A DNA stretch of 64,000 bases, taken from JAIBBG01 sp040381475 (GTDB lineage: Bacteria > Bacteroidota > Bacteroidia > Flavobacteriales_D > Sanyastnellaceae). The notes beneath the pieces were generated by a model that was not told the DNA's origin, did no database searches, and saw nothing but the letters and a program-made list of their open reading frames with translations. The DNA is taken from positions 1 through 64,000 of the forward strand of contig JBEIHH010000007.1 in assembly GCA_040381475.1 (NCBI GenBank), written 5' to 3'. Every line of letters begins with the position of its first letter. The stretch's first letter is position 1. Below, piece after piece: positions 25,934 through 36,300 of this stretch. Made by a program: the position numbers and the translations under genes.

Positions 25934-27517
25934 TTACCTTCCATCAAAAGTGTTTTTAACATCAACGCGGATACGCTCATCACGGTTTGCAAGCTCGCTA
26001 GCTGTGTGAAATACAAGCCTTGCAATTGTTGTCATCTTGTCGAACAATATTTTTTCGGTGTCGTCGCCGGGTTTATGATAATCCGCATGTACCCCGCTAA
26101 AGTAAAAAATTACTGGTATCCCATTCTTGGCAAAGTTATAATGATCACTCCTGTAGTAGAAACGATTGGGGTCGTTAGGATCATTGTAAGTATAGTCGAG
26201 TTTCAGTTTTGTGTGTTCCGTGTTGCACGACTCTGAGATTTTGTGCAATTCGGTACTCAGTTTGTCCGAGCCTATCAGATAGACATAATTATCATCTTCA
26301 TGCGCATCATCCTTTCGTCCTATCATATCGATATTCAAATTACATACTGTTTGCTCCAGAGGAAAAACAGGCTTATCACTATACCATTCACTACCGAGCA
26401 ACCCCTTTTCTTCGCCACTCACGTTCAGGATTAAAATGCTGCGTCTTGTTCCGTGACCGTTCTTTTTAGCTTGCACAAATGCCTCCGCAAGCTCAAGTGT
26501 TGTTACGGTCCCGCTTCCGTCATCATCTGCTCCATTGTTGATTTGTCCGTTGACAATACCAATGTGATCGTAATGTGCAGAAATTACTATTACTTCGCTT
26601 TTTAAAACCGGGTCACTTCCCTCAATATAACACAAGACGTTCTCCGCTGTTAATCTTTCCAATTCCGGTTCCATGTGAAAAACCAGCTCTAACGAGCCTT
26701 TTGCCCTTTGTGTTTTTCCTTTCTGGTGAATTTTTTGCATCATCTCACCGACACTTTTACCCGAAGACCCCAATAACTTATTCGCCATTTCGGGCGATAT
26801 ATAAATCATTGGAATTCTGCGATAATCTGACTCGGGTTCCTCGTTTCTATCGAGTCTCATCGGCGCCTGTTCCAGCCAATAGCTTACACGTTTCATGTAA
26901 GATTCATATTGCATATTCACAAACAAAATTGCCTTCGCTCCGCGCTTTGAGGCGGCCTCCGCTTTCAATTCCCAATTATCACCCCATTCGCTGCCCTCCG
27001 AACTTCCGGTGAGTAATTTGTTGCCTTTCTTATCCAGGGGCTCACCCAACAGGCAAATCACAATTTTATCCTTAACATCTACTTTTTTGTAGTCGTTGTA
27101 TTTTTTTGTGTCAATGCCGTATCCCAGAAATACGATTTCATTGGCGCTCAGTTTTGTTTGTTCACTACCGAAAAAATAGAAGTCCTTGATGAAATCATAT
27201 CTTTCTGCTCCTGCGGTGGCGAATGACTTAAGATAACTTTCCTTTTTCAGCGGATACTGCTGAAACCAGGAGCCATTGTTCGCAGGAAGAACTCCCAGGC
27301 TCTGATAGTAGTCAGCTAGATATTGAGCAGCTTTCTTTTGACCGCGCTGCGCAGTTTCTCTTCCTTCATATTCATCCGATGCCAAAACTTGCAGGTGCTC
27401 TCTCAATTCTTCTGCTGTTATTGTTTCAGCATATGAATCAATGTGCTGCGCGATAAGCGTTTGCTCCACGTGAAAAATCAACAATCCAGCGAACAGTATT
27501 TGTTTAATGGAACTCAT
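25934..27517 (-). CDS. Secreted M28 family zinc aminopeptidase
   Basis: This 527-residue exported peptidase has all M28 metal and catalytic residues: HYDHIG, GADDDGSG, GEEKGLLGS, NIDMIG and the distal HADYHKPGD. A protease-associated (PA)-type insert lies between about 110 and 290 (GAKAILFVNM). Signal peptide: MSSIKQILFAGLLIF. I placed the start at 27517, one nucleotide after the rpiB stop, rather than at the upstream in-frame start at 27568, which would overlap rpiB and put 17 polar residues before the signal peptide. The close spacing implies an rpiB operon. Confidence 0.93.
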   Translation of the reverse strand: MSSIKQILFAGLLIFHVEQTLIAQHIDSYAETITAEELREHLQVLASDEYEGRETAQRGQKKAAQYLADYYQSLGVLPANNGSWFQQYPLKKESYLKSFATAGAERYDFIKDFYFFGSEQTKLSANEIVFLGYGIDTKKYNDYKKVDVKDKIVICLLGEPLDKKGNKLLTGSSEGSEWGDNWELKAEAASKRGAKAILFVNMQYESYMKRVSYWLEQAPMRLDRNEEPESDYRRIPMIYISPEMANKLLGSSGKSVGEMMQKIHQKGKTQRAKGSLELVFHMEPELERLTAENVLCYIEGSDPVLKSEVIVISAHYDHIGIVNGQINNGADDDGSGTVTTLELAEAFVQAKKNGHGTRRSILILNVSGEEKGLLGSEWYSDKPVFPLEQTVCNLNIDMIGRKDDAHEDDNYVYLIGSDKLSTELHKISESCNTEHTKLKLDYTYNDPNDPNRFYYRSDHYNFAKNGIPVIFYFSGVHADYHKPGDDTEKILFDKMTTIARLVFHTASELANRDERIRVDVKNTFDGR

Positions 27518-27518
27518 T

Positions 27519-27950
27519 TCAACTACATGCAATTTTATTGACTCTTTTCTCATGTCTTCCTCCCTCAAAAGTTGTATTCAAAAATCTATCAGTAATTTCA
27601 AAAGCGGTCTCTCGGGTGATAAAACGCGCCGGTAAACAAAGAATGTTTGCATCATTATGCTGACGCGCAAGTGAAGCAATTTCGGGCGTCCAACAAATAG
27701 CCGCTCTGATATACTTGTGTTTGTTTGCTGCCATGGCCACACCATTCGCCGATCCACAAATCAATATACCCAATGCGTTTTCTCCTTCTACCTCTTGTGC
27801 GACCGCATGCGCATAGTCGGGATAATCCACACTATCAACAGAATGCGTGCCCATATCAGATACCACATAACCCAAACATTCAAGCCTATCCTTTAGCTCT
27901 TGCTTTAATTCAAATCCTGCATGATCACATCCTATCGAGATTCTGTTCAT
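27519..27950 (-). CDS. rpiB: Ribose 5-phosphate isomerase B
   Basis: RpiB interconverts ribose 5-phosphate and ribulose 5-phosphate in the pentose phosphate pathway. The 143-residue sequence carries GCDHAGFELK at the N-terminus, the YPDYAHAVA loop, and the active-site cysteine in GILICGSANGVAMAANK. HNDANILCLPAR near the C-terminus is also family-typical. It is the first gene of a probable two-gene transcript with the M28 peptidase. Confidence 0.95.
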   Translation of the reverse strand: MNRISIGCDHAGFELKQELKDRLECLGYVVSDMGTHSVDSVDYPDYAHAVAQEVEGENALGILICGSANGVAMAANKHKYIRAAICWTPEIASLARQHNDANILCLPARFITRETAFEITDRFLNTTFEGGRHEKRVNKIACS

Positions 27951-27972
27951 TATTTCATTCTATTACAATATT

Positions 27973-27980
27973 CAAAGATA
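27973..27980 (-). promoter_or_regulatory. -7 element of rpiB
   Basis: On the minus strand TATCTTTG lies 22 nt before the rpiB ATG. No clear TTG at -33. Confidence 0.45.
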
Positions 27981-28486
27981 AGTCTTAGTTAGTTTTCTAA
28001 TAACACACCATTTCTCCATATCGGACAATTGTGCCACGTGAAAATCAACGCATTATAAATGCATTCCATCTTGTACACATGAAATCAGTTTTTCTTTTCA
28101 TATCTCGGAAAGAAATAATCACAACAAAATTTGCAATACCGGAAAATCCTGCTATGACCAACACTGTTATTCACAACAGTAACAACATTATCATTTTATA
28201 TCATCCCCCAACGCACCGACCTATGAACAAATACAAACGCAAAAAAGACCAGTTCTTCTCAGCCTCCTCATATCTGAACACATGTTCATATCCAAACTAA
28301 TTCGTTGATCACAAGCAACAAGTGTGGCTTAAAACTTGTTTATCGTATGATGAGAAACAATAAAATCAAATTATAGCACAATATTTTATACAGTGAATGA
28401 ACAGCCCTATAAAAGAAGTACTATATCTTTAAAATATAAATATTATATGTTAAGTCAAAAGTATTTGGATTCGATTGCTTCGACCA
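27981..28486. other. AT-rich intergenic region, no convincing gene
   Basis: About 500 bp separate the divergent rpiB and MORN-protein genes. The composition is distinctly more AT-rich than in the neighbouring genes. A plus-strand reading frame at 28031-28300 has no recognisable protein features and an unnatural composition for this genome. No hairpin of note was seen. Confidence 0.5.
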
Positions 28487-28518
28487 TTGAGTGACGCATG
28501 ATGAATGAGTTAGTTTTG
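28487..28518 (+). promoter_or_regulatory. Promoter of the MORN/histidine kinase/regulator cluster
   Basis: TAGTTTTG (28511-28518) matches TAnnTTTG, and a TTG (28487-28489) stands 21 nt upstream. Only 9 nt remain to the ATG at 28528. The element lies inside the longer reading frame that opens at 28498, so that longer start is unlikely. Confidence 0.55.
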
Positions 28519-28527
28519 CATATCGAA

Positions 28528-30045
28528 ATGAGAAGAGGATTTCTGATAACGGTTTTATCTCTGGCTTTAGGCTTCGCAGCTAAGGCACAGGGACAATTCA
28601 TGCAATTCAGATACGAAAATGGAATGATCAGCAGTGAGGGCTGGATGAAGGATGGAAAACCAGACGGTTATTGGAAAACTTACTATCAAGACGGTGGACT
28701 GAAATCGGAAGGAAATAGAAAGAATTTTCAATTGGACTCCACGTGGAAATTCTACAGGGAGGATTCAACGTTGGAGAGATCCGTAACGTATTACGAAGAT
28801 TTGAGAAATGGAGTTGAACAGTTGTTTAACGGTAAAGGCAAGTTGATAGAAGAATTTATCAATGTGAATGGTGTTAGAAATGGCGAAGGAAAATATTATT
28901 ACGATACCGGAGAGTTAAAAAAGGTGGTCATGTTTGCCAATGGCAAAGAAGAGGGTAAATCAATTGAGTACGCCACAGATGGAAGAATAATTACATTGTT
29001 GACGTATCGCAATGGATTCATTTACACTGAGGAGAGAATTAACCGGTTCGACGAGGAGAACAAACGAACAGGTGTTTGGAGAGATCTATATCCTGGCGGT
29101 ATAGTGAGTGAGGATGGTAATTGGACGAAAGGACTGCGAAATGGAGTTTTCAAGTTTTACGACAAGAAAGGCGAATTGGAAAAGCTTGAAAAATATCAGG
29201 ATGGGGTGCTGGTAATAGATGAAGCAGTAACAGCAATTCTGGATATACGTCAGGAATATGATGAAAACGGAAAAGTCAAAAGTTCCGGACCATACAGACA
29301 AGGAAGGAAGCAAGGGAATTTTAGAGAATATGATTCAGGTGGAAACGAAATCGGCGGAAGTCTGTATGATGGCGATATCAAAATAGGTGAGGGTAAAATT
29401 GATAGCCTGGGGAGACGAACAGGTCCTTGGAAATTGTTTTATCACGATGGTACCCTGCGTGCGGAAGGCGCTTATATACAAGGTATGAAAGATGGGCCAT
29501 GGACATACTATTTCAGCAATGGTAAGCAGGAACAAAAGGGAGTTTATAAAGATGATCTGCCAACCGGTCAATGGAAATGGTATTATAGTAATGGCAGCCT
29601 GCACAGGGATGAGATGTATCGAAAGGGAAAAGAAGATGGGCATGCCGTGGAGTATGATTCAATTGGTAACGTCATCAATGAGGGCGACTTTGCTTACGGC
29701 ATGAAATCTGGAATGTGGAAACTTACCGTCAATGACCATACAGAAGAGGGAGAGTACCAGGACGGAGAGCGCAATGGAACATGGACCTGGTATCATGCCA
29801 ATGGTAAGAAATCCTTTGAAGGCGAGTTTCAGGCGGGCATCCCCGTGGGTAAACATCGGTATTGGTATGAAAGCGGACAGCTTAATCAGGTCGGTTCCTA
29901 TGAAGGCGGAGAGATGAATGGCAAGTGGAATTATTATGAGCCCAATGGAATACAAGTGCTTCAGCTGGAATACGAACAGGGACAGGTGGTAAGGATTAAT
30001 GGGCAGAAGATAAAATTACCGAAAAACAAGAGCGAAGAGAACTAA
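28528..30045 (+). CDS. Secreted MORN-repeat (YwqK-like) protein
   Basis: This 505-residue exported protein has a signal peptide (MRRGFLITVLSLALGFAAKA-Q). The rest is a series of about 15-20 MORN_2-type repeats of roughly 23 residues, such as GKPDGYWKTYYQDGGLKSEG and GKWNYYEPNGIQVLQ. Such repeats form an extended beta meander and are often annotated YwqK-like, although no toxin partner is seen. The start was chosen at 28528 because the promoter elements overlap the longer frame and the signal peptide begins there. It ends 3 nt before the histidine kinase gene. A role as an envelope sensor or scaffold for the kinase is an inference from linkage only. Confidence 0.88.
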   Translation: MRRGFLITVLSLALGFAAKAQGQFMQFRYENGMISSEGWMKDGKPDGYWKTYYQDGGLKSEGNRKNFQLDSTWKFYREDSTLERSVTYYEDLRNGVEQLFNGKGKLIEEFINVNGVRNGEGKYYYDTGELKKVVMFANGKEEGKSIEYATDGRIITLLTYRNGFIYTEERINRFDEENKRTGVWRDLYPGGIVSEDGNWTKGLRNGVFKFYDKKGELEKLEKYQDGVLVIDEAVTAILDIRQEYDENGKVKSSGPYRQGRKQGNFREYDSGGNEIGGSLYDGDIKIGEGKIDSLGRRTGPWKLFYHDGTLRAEGAYIQGMKDGPWTYYFSNGKQEQKGVYKDDLPTGQWKWYYSNGSLHRDEMYRKGKEDGHAVEYDSIGNVINEGDFAYGMKSGMWKLTVNDHTEEGEYQDGERNGTWTWYHANGKKSFEGEFQAGIPVGKHRYWYESGQLNQVGSYEGGEMNGKWNYYEPNGIQVLQLEYEQGQVVRINGQKIKLPKNKSEEN

Positions 30046-30048
30046 ACT

Positions 30049-32589
30049 ATGCAATTACTCCTTTCGGAGATATTGAAACACCCGACGGACCTGCTTGCTG
30101 CAGCGCGTCCGGAGGATTTAACCCTGTTGGCTTGCAACCCTGTTTTGCTAGACCATTTTGGATTAAGTGAAGCGGATATTCACAACAAAACTATTTATGA
30201 TCTCATCGGGAAAAAGGTTCCCCGTGAAAAAATCAAACAACTGTCATCAGATCTCCGCACTCAGTATTTGCTGATAGACAAATCAACAGATCCAATGAAT
30301 CACCTGTTTTTTCATCTGGTGAATTGTGAGGGTGAAAACCGTTGTCTTATCCGGGTGAGCAGTCAACTGAGAGCGCAGCTCGAGGAAAAATTCAGACAGA
30401 GCTACGAGCAAAATTTAGCCGGAGTTTTTCGAACAGATAGAACAGGTAAAATATTATCATGCAACAATGCTATGGCTAGAATGTACGGCCTGAAAACAGC
30501 AGCGCACTTGATAGGAAAAAACCAACTGGATTTTTATGAGGATACAGAAACAAGAGAAGAACTTATCGAAAAACTAAACCGCGACGGAGTGCTTACCAAC
30601 TATGAAATGGTTATCAGGCGGATTGATGGCACACGTGCTTGTTGTCTGGGTAATTCGTTCATCGAAAGCGCAGATGATGGTGAACAATATATCAGCGGCA
30701 CACTTGTGGATATTACCGAAAAGAAAAATATGGAACAAAGGCTGATGGAGAGTGAGCAGCGTTTCAGGGCTATCGCACAGGTTACCGATGAAGGGGTGTT
30801 GTTCACTTCTGATGGAGTAATAGTTGATGCCAATGACCAGATGGCGCAGATGTTGGGCTTGGCTGATGTTGCGGACTTGATGGGAAAGAACCTGGGCGAC
30901 TTTTTAACCAGCGCTGAAATACAACGAATAAAACTGAGCGCCGAAATCTCGCCGGTAAACAAAACAGAAGTGCGTCTGACTGATGAGCATGGCAAAGCGT
31001 TTTTTCTCGAAATTTCTGGTAGTTATCTAGAATATCGGGGCTCGCGGGTACTCGTTCTGGTGGTCAACAATGTTACCGCCAGAAAGAAAGTGGAGTTGGT
31101 TTTGCACCAGAGCGCGCTGCGCTTCCGCTATCTCTTGGAAAACTCCCCCGGAGGAGTGGTTATTCTGACCGATGGAAAGTTCTCCTATCTGAATAATGCT
31201 GCCTGCGAATTGTTTGGGGTGGAAGATGAAGACTCATTGTATGAACAGGATTTTCTAAACTACATACCCGAAGAACACAAGACTGAAATAGAAAAAGACC
31301 TTAACGATATCAGAGATGGTTATGAGATCGGATATAAGGAAATTAAGATTGAGAAAATCGATGGAACCACAGTTGATGTTGGAATAAAGTCAACGCTAAC
31401 AGCCTATGAAAGTAAACCTTCGATTCAGATAACACTGAATAATGTTACCGCCCGCAACCAACTTGTGCAAGAACAGATTCGCATGCGCCTTATTGAGGAA
31501 ATAAACTCTTCGCTGAAGGCTGAAATCAAGGAACACAAGGAGACACAACAGAAACTGGAGATTCAGCAACGCGAGACGGTTGAACAAAAAGCAAAGCTGG
31601 AGTCAATATTCAACTCGACCGAAAACCTGATGATGTGGACCATCAACAAGCATTATGACATAACGGGAATGAATAAAAACTTCGCGAAATGGATGTCAGA
31701 CTTCTTTGATGAAGATGTTCAGATGAATAACAATATCATGGGAATTCTTCAGCGGCATTTAGATCGCGATTTTTATCAGGGACAGCTGGAAGCGTTTGCC
31801 AACGGCTTCAACGGAAGGCCACAGCAATTCGAGTTCGCATTGCGCAACAAGAAGGAACACACGATTTGGTTGCAGGCTTTTCTGAATCCTGTTTATATGG
31901 ACGGAAAGCTGGAAGAGCTTTCGTGTTTGTTGTATGATAACACGGAGCGCAAAGAAATGGACCGCCGGGTGAGAGATTCGCTCAAAGAAAAGGAGGTGTT
32001 GCTTCAGGAGGTGCACCACCGTGTTAAGAACAATCTGCAGGTTATTTCCAGTATACTCAACCTGCAATCTTCATATGTGAATGATCCGAAAACACTCGAG
32101 GTTTTGCGCGAAAGCCAGCAGAGAATCAAGAGCATGTCGTTCATACACGAAACCATTTACCGCACCGCAGACTTCAGCAAGCTGGAATTTACGGAGTATT
32201 TGCGCACCATAGTCAACAACCTGATTCAAAGCTACCGCACGGGCAATGAGGCTGTTTCGCTCGTGGCCGATATGGACCTGGTTTATCTCAACCTCGATCA
32301 GTCGATTCCTTGCGGATTAATTGTGAATGAATTGGTAAGCAACGCGCTGAAATACGCATTCAAAGGAAGGGACAAGGGAAAACTCAAGTTGGGGCTGCAT
32401 GAAAAGGACAACGTCATTGAAATCAGCGTTAAGGACAATGGGGTCGGGCTGCCAAAGGACTTCAGTTATGAAAAGACAAATTCGTTGGGGATACAACTCG
32501 TTTATGCGTTACTCGATCAAATTGACGCCAGCATGGAGATTAAAGTTAAAGGGGGAACAGAATTTTTAATCAAGTTTCCAAGAAAATAA
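30049..32589 (+). CDS. Soluble multi-PAS sensor histidine kinase (HisKA_2 type)
   Basis: This 846-residue kinase has no signal peptide or transmembrane helix, so it should sense cytoplasmic cues. About four PAS modules cover 110-225, 235-345, 350-465 and 530-640, the second to fourth recognisable by repeated NVTAR/ITEKKN ends. A short coiled coil lies at about 480-520. The dimerisation/phosphoacceptor domain is of the HisKA_2 (HWE-related) class, with EVHHRVKNNLQVISS near residue 655. The ATPase domain has NELVSNALKYAF (N box), DNGVGLP (G1) and SLGIQLVYAL. The likely partner is the response regulator encoded 40 bp downstream. Confidence 0.93.
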   Translation: MQLLLSEILKHPTDLLAAARPEDLTLLACNPVLLDHFGLSEADIHNKTIYDLIGKKVPREKIKQLSSDLRTQYLLIDKSTDPMNHLFFHLVNCEGENRCLIRVSSQLRAQLEEKFRQSYEQNLAGVFRTDRTGKILSCNNAMARMYGLKTAAHLIGKNQLDFYEDTETREELIEKLNRDGVLTNYEMVIRRIDGTRACCLGNSFIESADDGEQYISGTLVDITEKKNMEQRLMESEQRFRAIAQVTDEGVLFTSDGVIVDANDQMAQMLGLADVADLMGKNLGDFLTSAEIQRIKLSAEISPVNKTEVRLTDEHGKAFFLEISGSYLEYRGSRVLVLVVNNVTARKKVELVLHQSALRFRYLLENSPGGVVILTDGKFSYLNNAACELFGVEDEDSLYEQDFLNYIPEEHKTEIEKDLNDIRDGYEIGYKEIKIEKIDGTTVDVGIKSTLTAYESKPSIQITLNNVTARNQLVQEQIRMRLIEEINSSLKAEIKEHKETQQKLEIQQRETVEQKAKLESIFNSTENLMMWTINKHYDITGMNKNFAKWMSDFFDEDVQMNNNIMGILQRHLDRDFYQGQLEAFANGFNGRPQQFEFALRNKKEHTIWLQAFLNPVYMDGKLEELSCLLYDNTERKEMDRRVRDSLKEKEVLLQEVHHRVKNNLQVISSILNLQSSYVNDPKTLEVLRESQQRIKSMSFIHETIYRTADFSKLEFTEYLRTIVNNLIQSYRTGNEAVSLVADMDLVYLNLDQSIPCGLIVNELVSNALKYAFKGRDKGKLKLGLHEKDNVIEISVKDNGVGLPKDFSYEKTNSLGIQLVYALLDQIDASMEIKVKGGTEFLIKFPRK

Positions 32590-32629
32590 CCACCTTTGCG
32601 CATCTTAATGTTGTTCAAAACCCTATACA

Positions 32630-33379
32630 ATGGCGATTAACATACTTGTAGTAGAAGACGAAAGCATTGTCAGAAAAGACATTGAAAGAAGTCTCGAAAA
32701 ACTTGGATACAATGTCGTTGGTCAGGCTGATAACGGTGAAAAAGCGCTTGAATTAGCCAGAAGTTTGAAACCTGACCTGACTTTGATGGATATCCAGATT
32801 AAGGGCAATATGACCGGTATCGACACTGCGGAGGCCATCAAACAGGAAATAGACATTCCCGTTATTTACCTCACCGCTTTCGCAGACGAGCCCACACTCA
32901 ACAAGGCCAAGCTCACTGAACCACACGGCTATATTCTAAAGCCTTTTAAGGAGATCGACCTGCATACAACAATTGAGATGGCTATTCACAAGCACGGTCG
33001 TGAAAAGGAAGTGAAGGTTGAGAACGAATTATTGAGGTCACTAACAAGCTTCAAAACAAATGCGAACTACTTGTTCATCAAGCACCAATCCAAGCTGGTT
33101 AAAGTGAATACAAACGACGTTTACTATGTTGAGGCATTGAAAGACTATATGCAAATTGTCACGGCAGATATCAAATTTACAATTCACGCAACAATGAAAG
33201 ACATCGAAAGGAAGTTGCCTAAGAGCGTCTTCCAGAGATTGCACAGATCCTTTATTGTGAATATGGATAAGATTGCTGCCATTTCCGGAACCGATGTAAT
33301 CATTGCGGATATCAACAAAGAAATTCCGGTAGGTGGTAATTATCGCGATGAGTTTAGCGCACGAATCAACATCCTTTGA
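32630..33379 (+). CDS. LytTR-family response regulator
   Basis: The 249-residue protein begins with a receiver domain: acidic pocket VVEDES, phospho-acceptor Asp54 in LMDIQIKG, Thr in YLTAFAD and Lys in YILKPFKE. A C-terminal LytTR DNA-binding domain follows (IKHQSKLVKVNTNDVYYVEA, then RLHRSFIVNMDKI). These regulators bind short direct repeats as dimers. Linkage to the multi-PAS kinase defines a probable two-component pair. No obvious LytTR direct-repeat site was picked out nearby. Confidence 0.95.
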   Translation: MAINILVVEDESIVRKDIERSLEKLGYNVVGQADNGEKALELARSLKPDLTLMDIQIKGNMTGIDTAEAIKQEIDIPVIYLTAFADEPTLNKAKLTEPHGYILKPFKEIDLHTTIEMAIHKHGREKEVKVENELLRSLTSFKTNANYLFIKHQSKLVKVNTNDVYYVEALKDYMQIVTADIKFTIHATMKDIERKLPKSVFQRLHRSFIVNMDKIAAISGTDVIIADINKEIPVGGNYRDEFSARINIL

Positions 33380-33388
33380 TGCCGGTCA

Positions 33389-36300
33389 TTAGCGCAGTAA
33401 GATAACTTTCCCGAATTTGCGAAGAATCTCAACATCGCCACCATTGCGCAATTCCATGATCCACGAATAGGATCCGTCGGCCGCGATATTGTCTTTGTAA
33501 AAACCATTCCACCCCTCTTCCGTATCGTTGGTCTCGAACACAAGGATGCCCCATCGATCGAAAATTTTCAGAGAGTAATAACTCACATCGAAGCCATAGA
33601 TAACCGGTTTGAAAACCTCGTTGTGTCCGTTAGCATCAGGCGTGAACGCATTGGGGATATGAACCAATACTTCGGGCAATACCTCTATAGTCCTGTAGGC
33701 GGTATCACGACAGCCAAATGTATTATTCACGTATTGCGCAATAATGTACTCGCCATGGTCGGCGTACTCATGAAATCCATCCTCGAATGTATCACCATTG
33801 CCGTCTCCAAAGTCGTAGTACCAATTGGTTACATCCTCGCTTGATTCATCTAGAATGTCAATTTCCGGATCGCTCATGCCGGCATTGTTTTCTGCCCAGA
33901 ATCCGGCTTGTGGCGAAGGGTGGATGACCACACCGTTGTCTATTGTGGTGTCGCTAACACATCCGTGGTTGCTGATGACCTGTAGCGCAATATCAAACGC
34001 TCCGGGCTGATAGAGTGTTGTGGCCGGGTTTTGATCATTGCTCAGGAAACCACCATCTATTTGCCATGTCCAACCAACAACCAACGAAGGCTGACCCACA
34101 GAACTGAGGTCGATCAATTGAAAAGGAACCCCACTACACATGTGGTCTGGATCTACAGCAAAATCCGCCTGCGGTATTGGATAAATAGTGATACTGTCTT
34201 CCACAATTGTTTCGCAACCCATGTTACTGATCGCGGTGAATGTGATATCGTAAGTTCCGAGGGCGCCGTATAGGTTGTCCACGGTAGCACCGGACTCATT
34301 TGTATTTCCATCACCAAAGCCCCACACCTGACTCACCACACCTCCATAAGGAATGGAAACATCTGCATTGAAAAGCGATTCTATACCAAGACAGCCATTG
34401 TTGTAGTTTAGAGAAACCACAGGCGCTGGTCTTACTTGAACGATCGAGACAATACTATCCGTACACCCGAAGTTGCTGGTTACAGACAACGTTACGGGGA
34501 TTTCACCGTAACCATTGAAAGCATATTCAAGGTCACCATCGGTAATGATCGTTTGGCCTTCTGTCGACCACGACCACAGCACCAGGCTGTCCGCAGCAAT
34601 GAAACTCGACTCAGCGAACAATTGCATATTGTTTTGACAGGCAAAGTCCGGCGCGAATTGCGGTGCCGGAACAGCGTGAACGTCTGCGGAACTATCCAGT
34701 GATGCTTCGCATCCCATATCCGAAATAGCGGATAGTTCGAATGCGTAATTGCCATGAGTAGGAAAAAGAACCGGCGCCGGATTAAAGGCGTTGTCTGTTC
34801 CGCCAATACCAAAGTCCCACGTAACAGAAGCTATAGAGCCTTGTTCTATGGTTGAGAGGTTTTGAACAATCAGTCCTGTGTTCAGGCACGCAGTATCAAA
34901 AGCAATGTCCAGTTGAGGAACAGCGTGGACAGGAAGAATGGAAGAGTCTTGTGAAGAGCACCCATTGTTATCAGTGAAGTAATAGTGCAACACATATTGA
35001 CCTATGCCAATGGTTGGATCAAATGACAATACTGTATCTTGATTGTATGTGTAAGTCCCCCCGATAGGCGTGCCGGTGGTTAAATCCACAATGCTGTCAG
35101 ATTCGCAAACAACACCAAAATCAGGGAAGTCCACCACCGGAAGTGCGTTCAGCATAACCGTTGCAGTCGCGGAATTCAAACACATGAAGGCATCGGTATA
35201 AGTGTACTCTACATCATAAGAATTTCCGGGCGGAAGCATGGTGTTGAAAGAGACAGCAGGAACACCACCAACAGTGTATACCCCGGGCGGATCAGAAGGT
35301 AAACCGGTTGTCAGGCTCATCACGGGTTCTCCATAACAGATATCTGCGGGCATATCAATTGTTACAATCGGAAGGTCGCGGACTTCTAGTTCGATGGTAT
35401 CTGTGCGCACGCAGTCTGAGTAATATCCCGTCAGCACAAACTCTGCGTCATCAAAGGGGTGTAACAAGAATTCATTGCTTGCAGCCCCGGGTGATATTTC
35501 ACTCATCGATTCCCAGACAAATGAAGTTGCATTACTTATTTCTAGTAAGAGGGTATCACCAAAGCAAATATATTCCGGAACAGAGTAAGCCATTGTGAAC
35601 TCATCAACAGAGACTGTGTCTGTGCAACTAATGAGCACCGCGCATCCATTGGGGTCTGTCATAATCACAGAGGGACAGTATTCACCGGGATTTAAATAGG
35701 TGTGCGATGTTACTGTGTTTCCAGATGGGTCACCGGAACCGTCGTTGAAGTCCCAGAAATATTCGAAATAAGTATCTGCAGGGTTGAAGGCACCCAGGTT
35801 AAGCTCGAATGGCGCGCAGTTTGCGGTATCAATCACTTGTTCAAATGGTCCGATCTGATTGCCATAATTCAAAATGTCGGGCACAACAAGGCTATCCACA
35901 CAACCGAAATTATTTATTACAGTCAATGTTACATCGTAGACACCTATGGGATATGTGTGAAAAGCCACGAGGCCAAAGCCGGATTGATCATCACCAAAAT
36001 CCCACCCTGATGAAACAACTGTCCCCGGCGTTGTGTTGTTGAACTGCACACCAAACAAACAGTTGTTGATGATTGGAGTGAATTCAAAGTTCACTTCGGG
36101 ATTCACGATATGCACCGCATCATTGTTGCAATAGGATGTAACACAACCGGCTTGGTTATCAGCAAACAGGCAAACCTCATAAGTGCCGTTGGTTGAAAAC
36201 GTATGTGATGGCTCTTCTAAAGCACTCGTGTTGTCGGTGCTGGTTGGATCTCCGAAATCCCAGAAATAGGTTGTTCCCGCAGGGCCGTTGCTGTAATTGA

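Noticed and set aside
26575..27012. 145-aa plus-strand frame
   Set aside because: Antisense to the M28 peptidase, Pro/Phe-rich, without a promoter.
28031..28300. 89-aa plus-strand frame in the AT-rich gap
   Set aside because: No signal peptide, domain, or promoter supports it, and the amino-acid composition is that of random AT-rich DNA.
30049..33379. Abi or toxin-antitoxin reading of the MORN (YwqK 'antitoxin') cluster
   Set aside because: The YwqK antitoxin label is an annotation habit; the protein has a signal peptide and no toxin partner is adjacent.
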